19,869 nucleotides of DNA, from the NCBI GenBank assembly GCA_004558865.1, contig SFCY01000034.1, forward strand, positions 1 to 19,869. The letters run 5' to 3'. The DNA is from Bacteroidales bacterium (lineage in GTDB: Bacteria; Bacteroidota; Bacteroidia; Bacteroidales; Bacteroidaceae). A program made the position numbers and the translations under genes. A model generated the notes under the pieces. That model made no database searches. It saw nothing but the letters and a program-made list of their open reading frames with translations, and had not been told where the DNA came from. This document shows positions 14,520 through 19,869 of the stretch, one piece after another. Within the stretch, counting starts at the first letter, position 1; each line of letters opens with the position of its first letter.

Positions 14520-14851
14520 TTCTTCAGCAGTTGGTCGATGTGTTCCAGATAGTCGAGCGAGTCGTCGATGAAGAATCGCAGCTCGGGTATGATGCGGAGC
14601 TGGTTGCGCACGCGCTGCCCCAGCTCGTAGCGCACGCTCTTCTCGTTCCTGCGTATGTTGTCGAGCATCTGCTGGGCGTTGTCCGAGGGGAAGATGCTCA
14701 GGTAGGCTGTGCAGATGCTCAGGTCGGGGCTGATCCTCACCCTGGTCACGCTCACCAGCACGCCGTGCATGGCCCGCGTCTGGGCTTGGAATATCTCGGC
14801 CAGCTCCTTCTGCAGCAATCTTGCTATTCTGTTTTGTCTTGTCTCCTGCAT
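14516..14851 (-). CDS. rbfA: 30S ribosome-binding factor A
   Basis: A 111-residue cytoplasmic protein with a KH-like fold that binds 16S rRNA and helps mature the 30S subunit, including in the cold. Recognised from its N-terminus (TRQNRIARLLQKELAEIFQ), the middle VLVSVTRVRISPDLSICTAYLSIFP, and the end LRIIPELRFFIDDSLDYLEHID, which carries the conserved PELRFFxDxS motif. The frame is open for 87 more codons upstream, but that part lies across its promoter and is unlike RbfA, so the start at 14851 (MQETRQNR) is used; length then matches the family. The stop overlaps the GTG of the downstream permease gene. A -7 box at 14879-14886 predicts a leader of about 20-25 nt. Confidence 0.95.
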   Translation of the reverse strand: MQETRQNRIARLLQKELAEIFQAQTRAMHGVLVSVTRVRISPDLSICTAYLSIFPSDNAQQMLDNIRRNEKSVRYELGQRVRNQLRIIPELRFFIDDSLDYLEHIDQLLKK

Positions 14852-14878
14852 TTTCTTTGATGTGTTTTGGTTGGAATG

Positions 14879-14886
14879 CAAAGTTA
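14879..14886 (-). promoter_or_regulatory. -7 box of the rbfA promoter
   Basis: The minus strand reads TAACTTTG, matching TAnnTTTG, 27 bp before the rbfA start codon. No good -33 element is visible. Together with the hsp20 promoter it divides the 303-bp divergent region. Between the two (14887-14993) I see nothing notable. Confidence 0.65.
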
Positions 14887-14993
14887 GTGTTTTTTCTTCA
14901 GAAAAGCCCCCATCGGCAGTCGAAAGTTTTCTTTTCGGCCACCAATGCGGGAGGATTCTCCCCGCTGAGGCAAGGCTGAGGGAGAAAAGGGAA

Positions 14994-15029
14994 GTGACAG
15001 GTTGTCGTGCGGGCTGTGACAGTTTGTCG
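14994..15029 (+). promoter_or_regulatory. tandem dyad operator upstream of hsp20
   Basis: Two 14-bp direct repeats, GTGACAGGTTGTCG (14994-15007) and GTGACAGTTTGTCG (15016-15029), differ at one base. Each contains the dyad GACA-N3-TGTC. Their centres are 22 bp apart, two helical turns, so both face the same side of the DNA. They end 14 bp before the -24 element of a sigma-54-type promoter, as expected for sites bound by an activator dimer pair, although closer than most enhancer sites. Confidence 0.7.
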
Positions 15030-15042
15030 CCCCGCCCCGCAT

Positions 15043-15057
15043 AGGCACGCATCTTGC
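15043..15057 (+). promoter_or_regulatory. sigma-54 (RpoN) promoter of hsp20
   Basis: AGGCACGCATCTTGC fits the sigma-54 consensus TGGCACG-N4-TTGC at every fixed base except the first (A for T). The invariant GG (15044-15045) and GC (15056-15057) are exactly 10 bp apart, and A follows the TTGC as preferred. Predicted transcription start is near 15069, giving a leader of about 86 nt. No TAnnTTTG box was seen between here and the gene. Confidence 0.72.
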
Positions 15058-15140
15058 AAGGAAGGATGGTGGAAGCCGGAAGCCCGAAAGGACGGAGGGC
15101 CACCAAAGACAAACGACAAACAAAGAACTAAAATAGAATT

Positions 15141-15147
15141 GGGAGGT
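15141..15147 (+). promoter_or_regulatory. Shine-Dalgarno sequence that decides the hsp20 start
   Basis: GGGAGGT is a good ribosome-binding site, rare in this phylum. It is only 1-2 bp from the ATG at 15149 but about 8 bp from the ATG at 15155, which favours the second start. Confidence 0.6.
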
Positions 15148-15154
15148 AATGATT

Positions 15155-15583
15155 ATGTTGTTTCCAGTATTGAATACAAACAATTGGCTTAGCAATGATT
15201 TCGATGACTTCTTCGACACGAGCTTCATGCCGCGCATCAACGCTACAGCTCCTGCAATCAACGTGATCGAGAACGACAAGAACTATGAAGTGCAGCTCGC
15301 AGCTCCCGGAATGAGTAAGGACGACTTCAAGGTGAGTCTCACCGACGACGGCAACCTGAGCATCAAGATGGAGCGCAAGAGCGACGACAAGAAGGAGGAC
15401 AAGAAGTCGCACTACCTGCGCCGCGAGTTCAGCTACAGCAAATATGAGCAGAACCTCGCCTTGCCCGACGACGTGGACAAGGAACACATCACAGCCAAGA
15501 TCGACAACGGCATCCTTCATATCGACCTGCCGCGCATGGTGAAGGAAGAGAAGAAAGTGACGCGCAAGATTGAGGTGGCATAG
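15155..15583 (+). CDS. Hsp20/alpha-crystallin small heat-shock protein
   Basis: A 142-residue ATP-independent cytoplasmic chaperone that binds unfolding proteins. After a short N-terminal arm (LFPVLNTNNWLSNDFDDFFD) comes the alpha-crystallin domain, about residues 30-132, from PAINVIENDKNYEVQLAAPG to AKIDNGILHIDLPR, with the family's A-x(4)-NGIL motif. The C-terminal tail KIEVA holds the IxV-type motif used for oligomer assembly. Two in-frame ATGs two codons apart are possible (15149 and 15155); the second is better placed for the GGGAGGT site. Upstream lie a sigma-54-type promoter and tandem dyads, so expression probably depends on RpoN and an activator protein. A strong hairpin terminator follows, so it is a single-gene unit. 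Confidence 0.95.
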   Translation: MLFPVLNTNNWLSNDFDDFFDTSFMPRINATAPAINVIENDKNYEVQLAAPGMSKDDFKVSLTDDGNLSIKMERKSDDKKEDKKSHYLRREFSYSKYEQNLALPDDVDKEHITAKIDNGILHIDLPRMVKEEKKVTRKIEVA

Positions 15584-15625
15584 TGTGGCAAGCGCATGCC
15601 CACAACACATAGATTGATTGAACAC

Positions 15626-15662
15626 GACAGCCGAAGGGAAAGCATTCCCTCCGGCTGTCTTT
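15626..15662 (+). terminator. terminator after hsp20
   Basis: GACAGCCG (15626-15633) and AGGGAA (15635-15640) pair with TTCCCT (15645-15650) and CGGCTGTC (15652-15659): a 15-position stem with one A-C mismatch and a 4-base loop AGCA, followed by a short T-run. The rest of the spacer to 15828 (about 165 bp) holds no gene or structure that I recognise. Confidence 0.8.
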
Positions 15663-15828
15663 CGTTGTGGCGTGTTGTGCCTTTGGTAGAAATATTCCTT
15701 TTTGTCATAAGGACACCCACATTGTAGAACACGAATACTGATTGTCAGAGAGTTTCAGAGCTGGCTCAACAAAGTGAGGAAAACAGGAAAGAGGGCTTGG
15801 TGTGGGTGGTACAGGCTCAAGACGGTTC

Positions 15829-16374
15829 TCAATCACCGGCAACGGCGGGGGCGATGCTGCTTTCCCCATCCGCGGCAAAAAAAGACTTGTACTCTGCCTC
15901 GAAGTTGGGCGTGAAGAAGTCGCGCCCCATCCTGTCGGCAATCTCCTTGGGCGAGAAGAACCTCCCGCCGTCGAGTTCGTCGCTGCTTGGCGTGATGGGG
16001 CCGTCGTAGACTGTGGCATGGACGTAGACCAGCTCTTTCTCGCGGCGGCTCTCGAAGACGTAGTGTCCCAGCCCACGGGCCGTGAAGTCGGTGATGCCCA
16101 ACTCCTCCCTTGCCTCGCGGCGCAAGGCCTCGGCGATGCCTTCGCCGTAGTCCACATGGCCGCCCACAGCCGTGTCCCAGCGGTCGGGCTGTATGTCCTT
16201 CCAATGGGGTCGGCACTGCAGGTAGAGCTCGCCCTTGCTGTTGAACACGTGCAGATGGACCACAGGGTGGAGCACCTTGCGGCCGTCGTGGGCCTCGCCG
16301 CGGGTGACGCGGCCTGTCACGTTGCCCTCCTCGTCTACCACGGGGAAGATTTCCAGGTTGTTATCCTTGCTCAT
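15829..16374 (-). CDS. NUDIX hydrolase
   Basis: A 181-residue cytoplasmic enzyme of the pyrophosphohydrolase superfamily. The Nudix box is perfect: G72-x5-E78-x7-REAREELGI ending at residue 94, which binds the divalent metal. The N-terminal part (EIFPVVDEEGNVTGRVTRGEAHDG) and VVHLHVFNSKGELYLQCRP resemble the subgroup containing isopentenyl-diphosphate isomerase-like and YfcD-like proteins, but the active-site Cys/Glu set of a true isomerase is not evident, so hydrolysis of a nucleoside diphosphate derivative is the safer call. The substrate is unknown. Its ATG lies 14 bp inside the end of the recombinase gene, so it is the last gene of the argS cluster. Confidence 0.92.
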   Translation of the reverse strand: MSKDNNLEIFPVVDEEGNVTGRVTRGEAHDGRKVLHPVVHLHVFNSKGELYLQCRPHWKDIQPDRWDTAVGGHVDYGEGIAEALRREAREELGITDFTARGLGHYVFESRREKELVYVHATVYDGPITPSSDELDGGRFFSPKEIADRMGRDFFTPNFEAEYKSFFAADGESSIAPAVAGD

Positions 16375-17284
16375 CTTTGTGTTGTTCGTTCCATTTGATG
16401 TTGCGCGGGTGGTGGTTGAGGATTTCCTTGCGCAGGTCCTCCGTCGAGAGGTGGGTGTAGATTTCGGTGGTGGAGATCTTCTCGTGTCCCAACATGGCCT
16501 GTATGGCCCTCAGGTCGGCTCCGCCGCGCAACAGGGCCGTGGCGAAGCTGTGGCGCAGCGTGTGGGGCGAGATGGTCTTCTCTATTCCGGCCTCCAAGGC
16601 TTGGCGCTTGATCATGATGAGAATCATGGTGCGCGTGAGGTGGGCTCCGCGCCGGTTGAGGAAGACGTAGTCCTCCTCGCCCCGCTTGATGTTGAGCTGC
16701 CGGCGGTCGTAGAACCACAGCTCAAGCTCGTGGATGGCGGTGTCGCTGATGGGTACGAGGCGTTCCTTGCGCCCCTTGCCCTCCACGCGGATGAACTTCT
16801 CCCTCAGGTAGAGGTTGGAGAGCTTCAAGTTGACAAGCTCGCTCACGCGCAGTCCGCAGGAGAAGAGCACCTCAATGATGGCCTTGTTGCGCTGGCCCTG
16901 TGGGTCGGAGAGGTCGATGGAGCTCTCCAGCCGGTCCACCTCCTCCGTGGAGAGCACCTCGGGCAGGTGCTCGCCCAAGTGGGGCCATTCGAGCAGTTCC
17001 GTGGGGTCGTCCTCGATGTAGCCCTCCATGCGCAGGAATCGGAAGAACGCCCTCACGCCGCTGAGGATGCGCCCCTGCGAGGTGGGGCCGATGCCATATT
17101 CGTGGAGCGTGGCGGCGAAGTTCTCCAAGTCGGCCAGCCTCATGTCCTCCGGCTTCTTGCCGTGGTCGCGCATGTAGCGTCGCAGCCAGTCGAGGTCGTG
17201 GGTGTAGGCCTCGATGGTGTTGTGCGTGTAGTTGCGCTCCAGCTTGAGGTAGCGCTGGTATGACTTGAAGAGTTCGAACTGCAT
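16361..17284 (-). CDS. xerD: XerC/XerD-type tyrosine recombinase
   Basis: A 307-residue site-specific recombinase of the size and layout of XerC/D, which resolve chromosome dimers at dif. Residues 1-90 are the SAM-like DNA-binding domain (core KSYQRYLKLERNYTHNTI). The catalytic set is complete: Arg146 (GLRVSEL), Lys170 (VEGKGRKERLVP), His241 and Arg244 (HTLRHSF), His267 (MLGH) and Tyr276 (EIYTHL). No integrase-type arm-binding domain and no attachment sites are seen nearby, and the neighbours are housekeeping genes, so a core Xer protein is more likely than a mobile-element integrase. XerC versus XerD cannot be settled here; XerD is favoured by overall resemblance. It lies 76 bp after the RNase H gene, in a very GC-rich gap with a 7-bp palindromic stem (17303-17317). 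Confidence 0.9.
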   Translation of the reverse strand: MQFELFKSYQRYLKLERNYTHNTIEAYTHDLDWLRRYMRDHGKKPEDMRLADLENFAATLHEYGIGPTSQGRILSGVRAFFRFLRMEGYIEDDPTELLEWPHLGEHLPEVLSTEEVDRLESSIDLSDPQGQRNKAIIEVLFSCGLRVSELVNLKLSNLYLREKFIRVEGKGRKERLVPISDTAIHELELWFYDRRQLNIKRGEEDYVFLNRRGAHLTRTMILIMIKRQALEAGIEKTISPHTLRHSFATALLRGGADLRAIQAMLGHEKISTTEIYTHLSTEDLRKEILNHHPRNIKWNEQHKDEQG

Positions 17285-17360
17285 AGGCCGGTGATTTTCA
17301 ATAGGGCGGGCCGCCCTGCCGTGCCGTGCGGCCCATGCGGGCGGCGGCGCGCCGGGCGGC

Positions 17361-17837
17361 TCATTTCTTACGGCCGAAGTCGGCTGGACACTCGCCCCAC
17401 TTCCTCGTCTCCCACTTCAGGATGGGTACGTTGACCTCGTGGGTGAGCAGCCAGTGCTCGGCCCTTGCTATGATGTTGTAGAGCGGGGCCGTCTGGGCCG
17501 TGCGCTCCAGCTTGGTGTTGCACTTCTTCTTCCTGACCCAGCCTATGGCGTTGACCGAGTCGCTGTAGACCGCCTTGTCGGTGATGTGCCTCTGGTCCAT
17601 CAGCGCCAGCGCGTGCACGATGGCCAGGAACTCCCCGATGTTGTTCGTGCCCTGCATGGGGCCGAAGCGGAACACCGTGGCTCCCGTGGCCAGGTCGACG
17701 GCCTGGTACTCCATGGGGCCGGGGTTGCCCGAGCAGGCGGCGTCCACGGCCCAGGCGCTGGCCCTCACCTCGGGCGGCAGCGGCAGCACGGTGTCGTTGC
17801 GCCAGTCGGGCGGGTTCTGTATCTTCAGTCTTGCCAT
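17361..17837 (-). CDS. ribonuclease H family protein (RNase HI-like)
   Basis: A 158-residue cytoplasmic nuclease that cuts RNA in RNA-DNA hybrids. The four acidic residues of the RNase HI active site are in place: Asp32 (WAVDAACSGNPG), Glu69 (TNNIGEFLAI), Asp93 (VYSDSVNAIGWV) and Asp153 (PADFGRK). The short N-terminal extension before the first strand (residues 1-28, PDWRNDTVLPLPPEV) is not part of the E. coli enzyme but, as I recall, occurs in Bacteroidetes members. It starts 15 bp after the argS stop codon and is probably expressed from the argS promoter. Confidence 0.92.
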   Translation of the reverse strand: MARLKIQNPPDWRNDTVLPLPPEVRASAWAVDAACSGNPGPMEYQAVDLATGATVFRFGPMQGTNNIGEFLAIVHALALMDQRHITDKAVYSDSVNAIGWVRKKKCNTKLERTAQTAPLYNIIARAEHWLLTHEVNVPILKWETRKWGECPADFGRKK

Positions 17838-17852
17838 GTTGCTTGTGGCGGT

Positions 17853-19673
17853 CTACATTCTCTCCGGCACTTCGATGCCGAGGAGCTGCATGCCGTTCTT
17901 GATGACCTTGGCCACGTTCTTGGCCAGCACGAGGCGCACGCGCCTCTCGCCCTCGGTGTCGGCGCTGAGGATGCTGTAGTCGTGGTAGAACTGGTTGAAA
18001 TCCTTGGTCAGCTCATAGCAGTAGTTGCAGATTCCGGCCGGATTGTAGTTGCTGCCGGCCTCTGCCACCACGGATCCGAAGTCGTTCATCTTGCTGATGA
18101 TGCCCACCTCCTTGGCATTGATGGGGTCGTCGGCCCTGAGCTCGAGGCTGTCGGTGTCGACGCCCGCGGCCTTTGCCTTGCGCAGGATGGAGCGTATGCG
18201 GGCGTAGGTGTACTGGATGAAGGGTCCCGTGTTGCCGTTGAAGTCGATGCTCTCCGCGGGGTTGAAGAGCATGTTCTTGCGCGCGTCGACCTTCAGGATG
18301 AAGTATTTCAGCGCGCCCAGTCCCACGATGCGCGCCGTCTGCTGCTTCTCCTGCTCCGTCATGTCGTGGAACTTGCCCAGTTCGTCGCTGGTGCGGCGGG
18401 CGTCGCCCACCATCTGGGCGATGAGGTCGTCGGCGTCGACCACCGTTCCCTCCCGGCTCTTCATCTTGCCGTTGGGCAGCTCCACCATTCCGTAGGAGAA
18501 GTGGACGAGGTCCTTGCCCCATTTGAAGCCCAGGCGGTCGAGCAGGATGGAGAGCACCTGGAAGTGGTAGTTCTGCTCGTTGCCCACCACGTATATCATC
18601 TTGTCGATGGGATAGTCGCGGAAGCGCAGCTCGGCGGTGCCGATGTCCTGCGTCATGTATACCGAGGTGCCGTCAGAACGAAGCAATAGTTTCTGGTCCA
18701 GCCCCTCTTTCGTGAGGTCGGCCCATACGCTATTGTCGTCCTTTCGGAAGAAGAGCCCCTTGCGGAGGCCCTCTTCTACCTTTTTCTTTCCCTCGAGGTA
18801 TGTGTTTGACTCATAGTATATCTTGTCGAACGAGACGCCGAGCGCCTTATAGGTCTCGTCGAAGCCGGCGTAGACCCAGGAGTTCATCTTTCTCCACAGG
18901 GCGCGCACTTCGGGGTCGTTGTTCTCCCACTTCACGAGCATGGCGTGGGCCTCCTTGATGAGCGGAGCCTCCTTGGCGGCCTTCTCCTTGGCCTCTTCCT
19001 CGCCCATGCCCTGGGCGGCATACTGCTTCTCCAGCTGTGCGCACTCTTCCTTGTAGTGCTTGTCGAATAGCACGTAGAAGTCGCCGATGAGGTGGTCGCC
19101 CTTCTTGTGGGCCGTCTCGGGCGTGACGCCGTTGCCCCATTTGAGCCAGGCCAGCATCGACTTGCAGATATGTATTCCGCGGTCGTTCACGATGTTGGTC
19201 TTGATCACCTTGTAGCCGTTGGCCTGCATGATCTGGGCCAGCGACCACCCCAAGAGGTTGTTGCGCACGTGGCCCAAGTGGAGGGGCTTGTTGGTGTTGG
19301 GCGAGGAATATTCAATCATCACGAGCGGACTCTTGTCCGTGGCCTCCCTCTCGCCCCATTTCGGGTCGGCGTCGATCTGGCGAAGCAGGTCGAGATAGGC
19401 CGAAGCGGGCACCACGAGGTTGAGGAATCCCTTCACCACATTGAAGCCGCTCACCTGCGGACAGTTGTCCTTGAGCCAGTTGCCCACCTCCGTGGCCGTT
19501 TCCTCCGGCTTCTTGTGGGAGAGCTTCAACAGCGGGAACACCACCAATGTGAGGTTGCCCTCAAAGTTTGCCTTAGTCTTCTGCAGCGGCACCATCTTCT
19601 CGGGTACCTCCTGCCCATAGAGTTGCTTCACAGCTGCAATCACTGCGCTCTGAATTGCTGATTCAATATTCAT
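17853..19673 (-). CDS. argS: arginyl-tRNA synthetase
   Basis: A 606-residue class I aminoacyl-tRNA synthetase that charges tRNA-Arg. Domains in order: the N-terminal Add1 domain (about 1-105), the Rossmann catalytic core with HIGH-type motif HLGH (132-135, after SSPNTNKP), the KMSKS-type loop KMKSR (403-407, in LPNGKMKSREGT), and the C-terminal DALR anticodon-binding domain (about 480-606, ending LLGIEVPERM). Length is in the family range. An in-frame ATG 29 codons upstream lies beyond the -7 box and would add residues foreign to ArgS, so the start at 19673 (MNIESAIQ) is used. It is the first gene of a leftward cluster with RNase H, a Xer-type recombinase and a NUDIX hydrolase. Confidence 0.97.
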   Translation of the reverse strand: MNIESAIQSAVIAAVKQLYGQEVPEKMVPLQKTKANFEGNLTLVVFPLLKLSHKKPEETATEVGNWLKDNCPQVSGFNVVKGFLNLVVPASAYLDLLRQIDADPKWGEREATDKSPLVMIEYSSPNTNKPLHLGHVRNNLLGWSLAQIMQANGYKVIKTNIVNDRGIHICKSMLAWLKWGNGVTPETAHKKGDHLIGDFYVLFDKHYKEECAQLEKQYAAQGMGEEEAKEKAAKEAPLIKEAHAMLVKWENNDPEVRALWRKMNSWVYAGFDETYKALGVSFDKIYYESNTYLEGKKKVEEGLRKGLFFRKDDNSVWADLTKEGLDQKLLLRSDGTSVYMTQDIGTAELRFRDYPIDKMIYVVGNEQNYHFQVLSILLDRLGFKWGKDLVHFSYGMVELPNGKMKSREGTVVDADDLIAQMVGDARRTSDELGKFHDMTEQEKQQTARIVGLGALKYFILKVDARKNMLFNPAESIDFNGNTGPFIQYTYARIRSILRKAKAAGVDTDSLELRADDPINAKEVGIISKMNDFGSVVAEAGSNYNPAGICNYCYELTKDFNQFYHDYSILSADTEGERRVRLVLAKNVAKVIKNGMQLLGIEVPERM

Positions 19674-19724
19674 ATATATATCGGTATTGTTTTCTGGTTG
19701 ATAATCGCTGTTAGAAATATTGTG

Positions 19725-19732
19725 CAAAGATA
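19725..19732 (-). promoter_or_regulatory. -7 box of the argS promoter
   Basis: The minus strand reads TATCTTTG, matching TAnnTTTG, 51 bp before the argS start; predicted leader is about 45 nt. A TTTG at 19758-19761 could be the -33 element, but the 25-bp spacer is long. Confidence 0.65.
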
Positions 19733-19781
19733 ATGCTTTATTTGGAAATAACGGCTGCAAAAGCCCACGAAAAGTGGCACA

Positions 19782-19807
19782 GCGGATATTTTCCGTGGAA
19801 TCATGGT
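19782..19807 (+). repeat. 26-bp dispersed intergenic repeat, copy 2
   Basis: It matches 12254-12279 at 25 of 26 bases. Here it lies about 110 bp upstream of the argS start codon. Its last bases include an ATG (19803) that opens a short rightward frame running off the window (MVSLYVKG, then NGHVQAYAPTGA), too short to judge. A 5-bp hairpin, GCTCC-TACC-GGAGC, sits at 19854-19867, at the very edge. Confidence 0.75.
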
Positions 19808-19869
19808 AAGTTTATATGTAAAGGGGAAGGAAAATGGTCATGTCCAGGCTTACGCTCCTACCGGAGCTA

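Noticed and set aside
14852..15112. N-terminal extension of rbfA
   Set aside because: The frame is open, but the added sequence runs through the rbfA -7 box and is unlike any RbfA.
16361..17284. Tyrosine recombinase as integrase of a mobile element
   Set aside because: Size, lack of an arm-binding domain, overlap with a NUDIX gene, housekeeping neighbours and absence of attachment-site repeats favour a core Xer protein.
19674..19760. 29-residue N-terminal extension of argS
   Set aside because: The upstream ATG lies beyond the predicted promoter -7 box, and the extra residues do not fit the ArgS N-terminal domain.

Overview
The window looks like chromosome from a GC-rich Prevotella-type member of the Bacteroidales. 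Several things point there: recognisable -7 boxes of the Bacteroidetes form TAnnTTTG upstream of at least four genes; A-rich leaders with little Shine-Dalgarno sequence; lipoproteins carrying an acidic run right after the lipobox cysteine; and family members typical of that order (DUF4840, DUF6089 and DUF6242 proteins, and a bamA-ompH-murI cluster). Genus and family calls come from recognition of the protein sequences; no search was run.

Layout. Positions 1-300 hold a large imperfect palindrome and a rightward terminator belonging to something off the left edge. A DUF4840 lipoprotein (301-933) and rubrerythrin (1368-1910) follow, both leftward, separated by a palindromic 22-bp repeat cluster. 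From 11997 down to 2369 all genes run leftward: DUF6242 lipoprotein, DUF6089 beta-barrel, uppS, bamA, three ompH/skp-like genes, murI and a MATE transporter. Most gaps are short, so this is probably one envelope-biogenesis operon: isoprenoid carrier synthesis, outer-membrane protein insertion with its periplasmic chaperones, and D-glutamate supply for peptidoglycan.

An orphan FecE-type ABC ATPase (12454-13179, rightward) has a -7 box only 4 bp before its ATG. It converges on rbfA plus a LolC/E-type permease (14851 to 13287, leftward). An Hsp20 chaperone gene (15155-15583, rightward) has a near-consensus sigma-54 promoter preceded by two dyad sites. The right part is a leftward argS-RNase H-xerD-type recombinase-NUDIX cluster.

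The coding content is mainly conserved core genome. I found no CRISPR array, transposase, defence system or RNA gene. The interesting signals are between genes: the sigma-54 promoter of hsp20, three kinds of dispersed or palindromic repeat, an 8-bp tandem repeat between murI and the MATE gene, and a probably leaderless ABC ATPase transcript. The long opposite-strand open frames over bamA, MATE, argS and others are by-products of GC-rich codon use.
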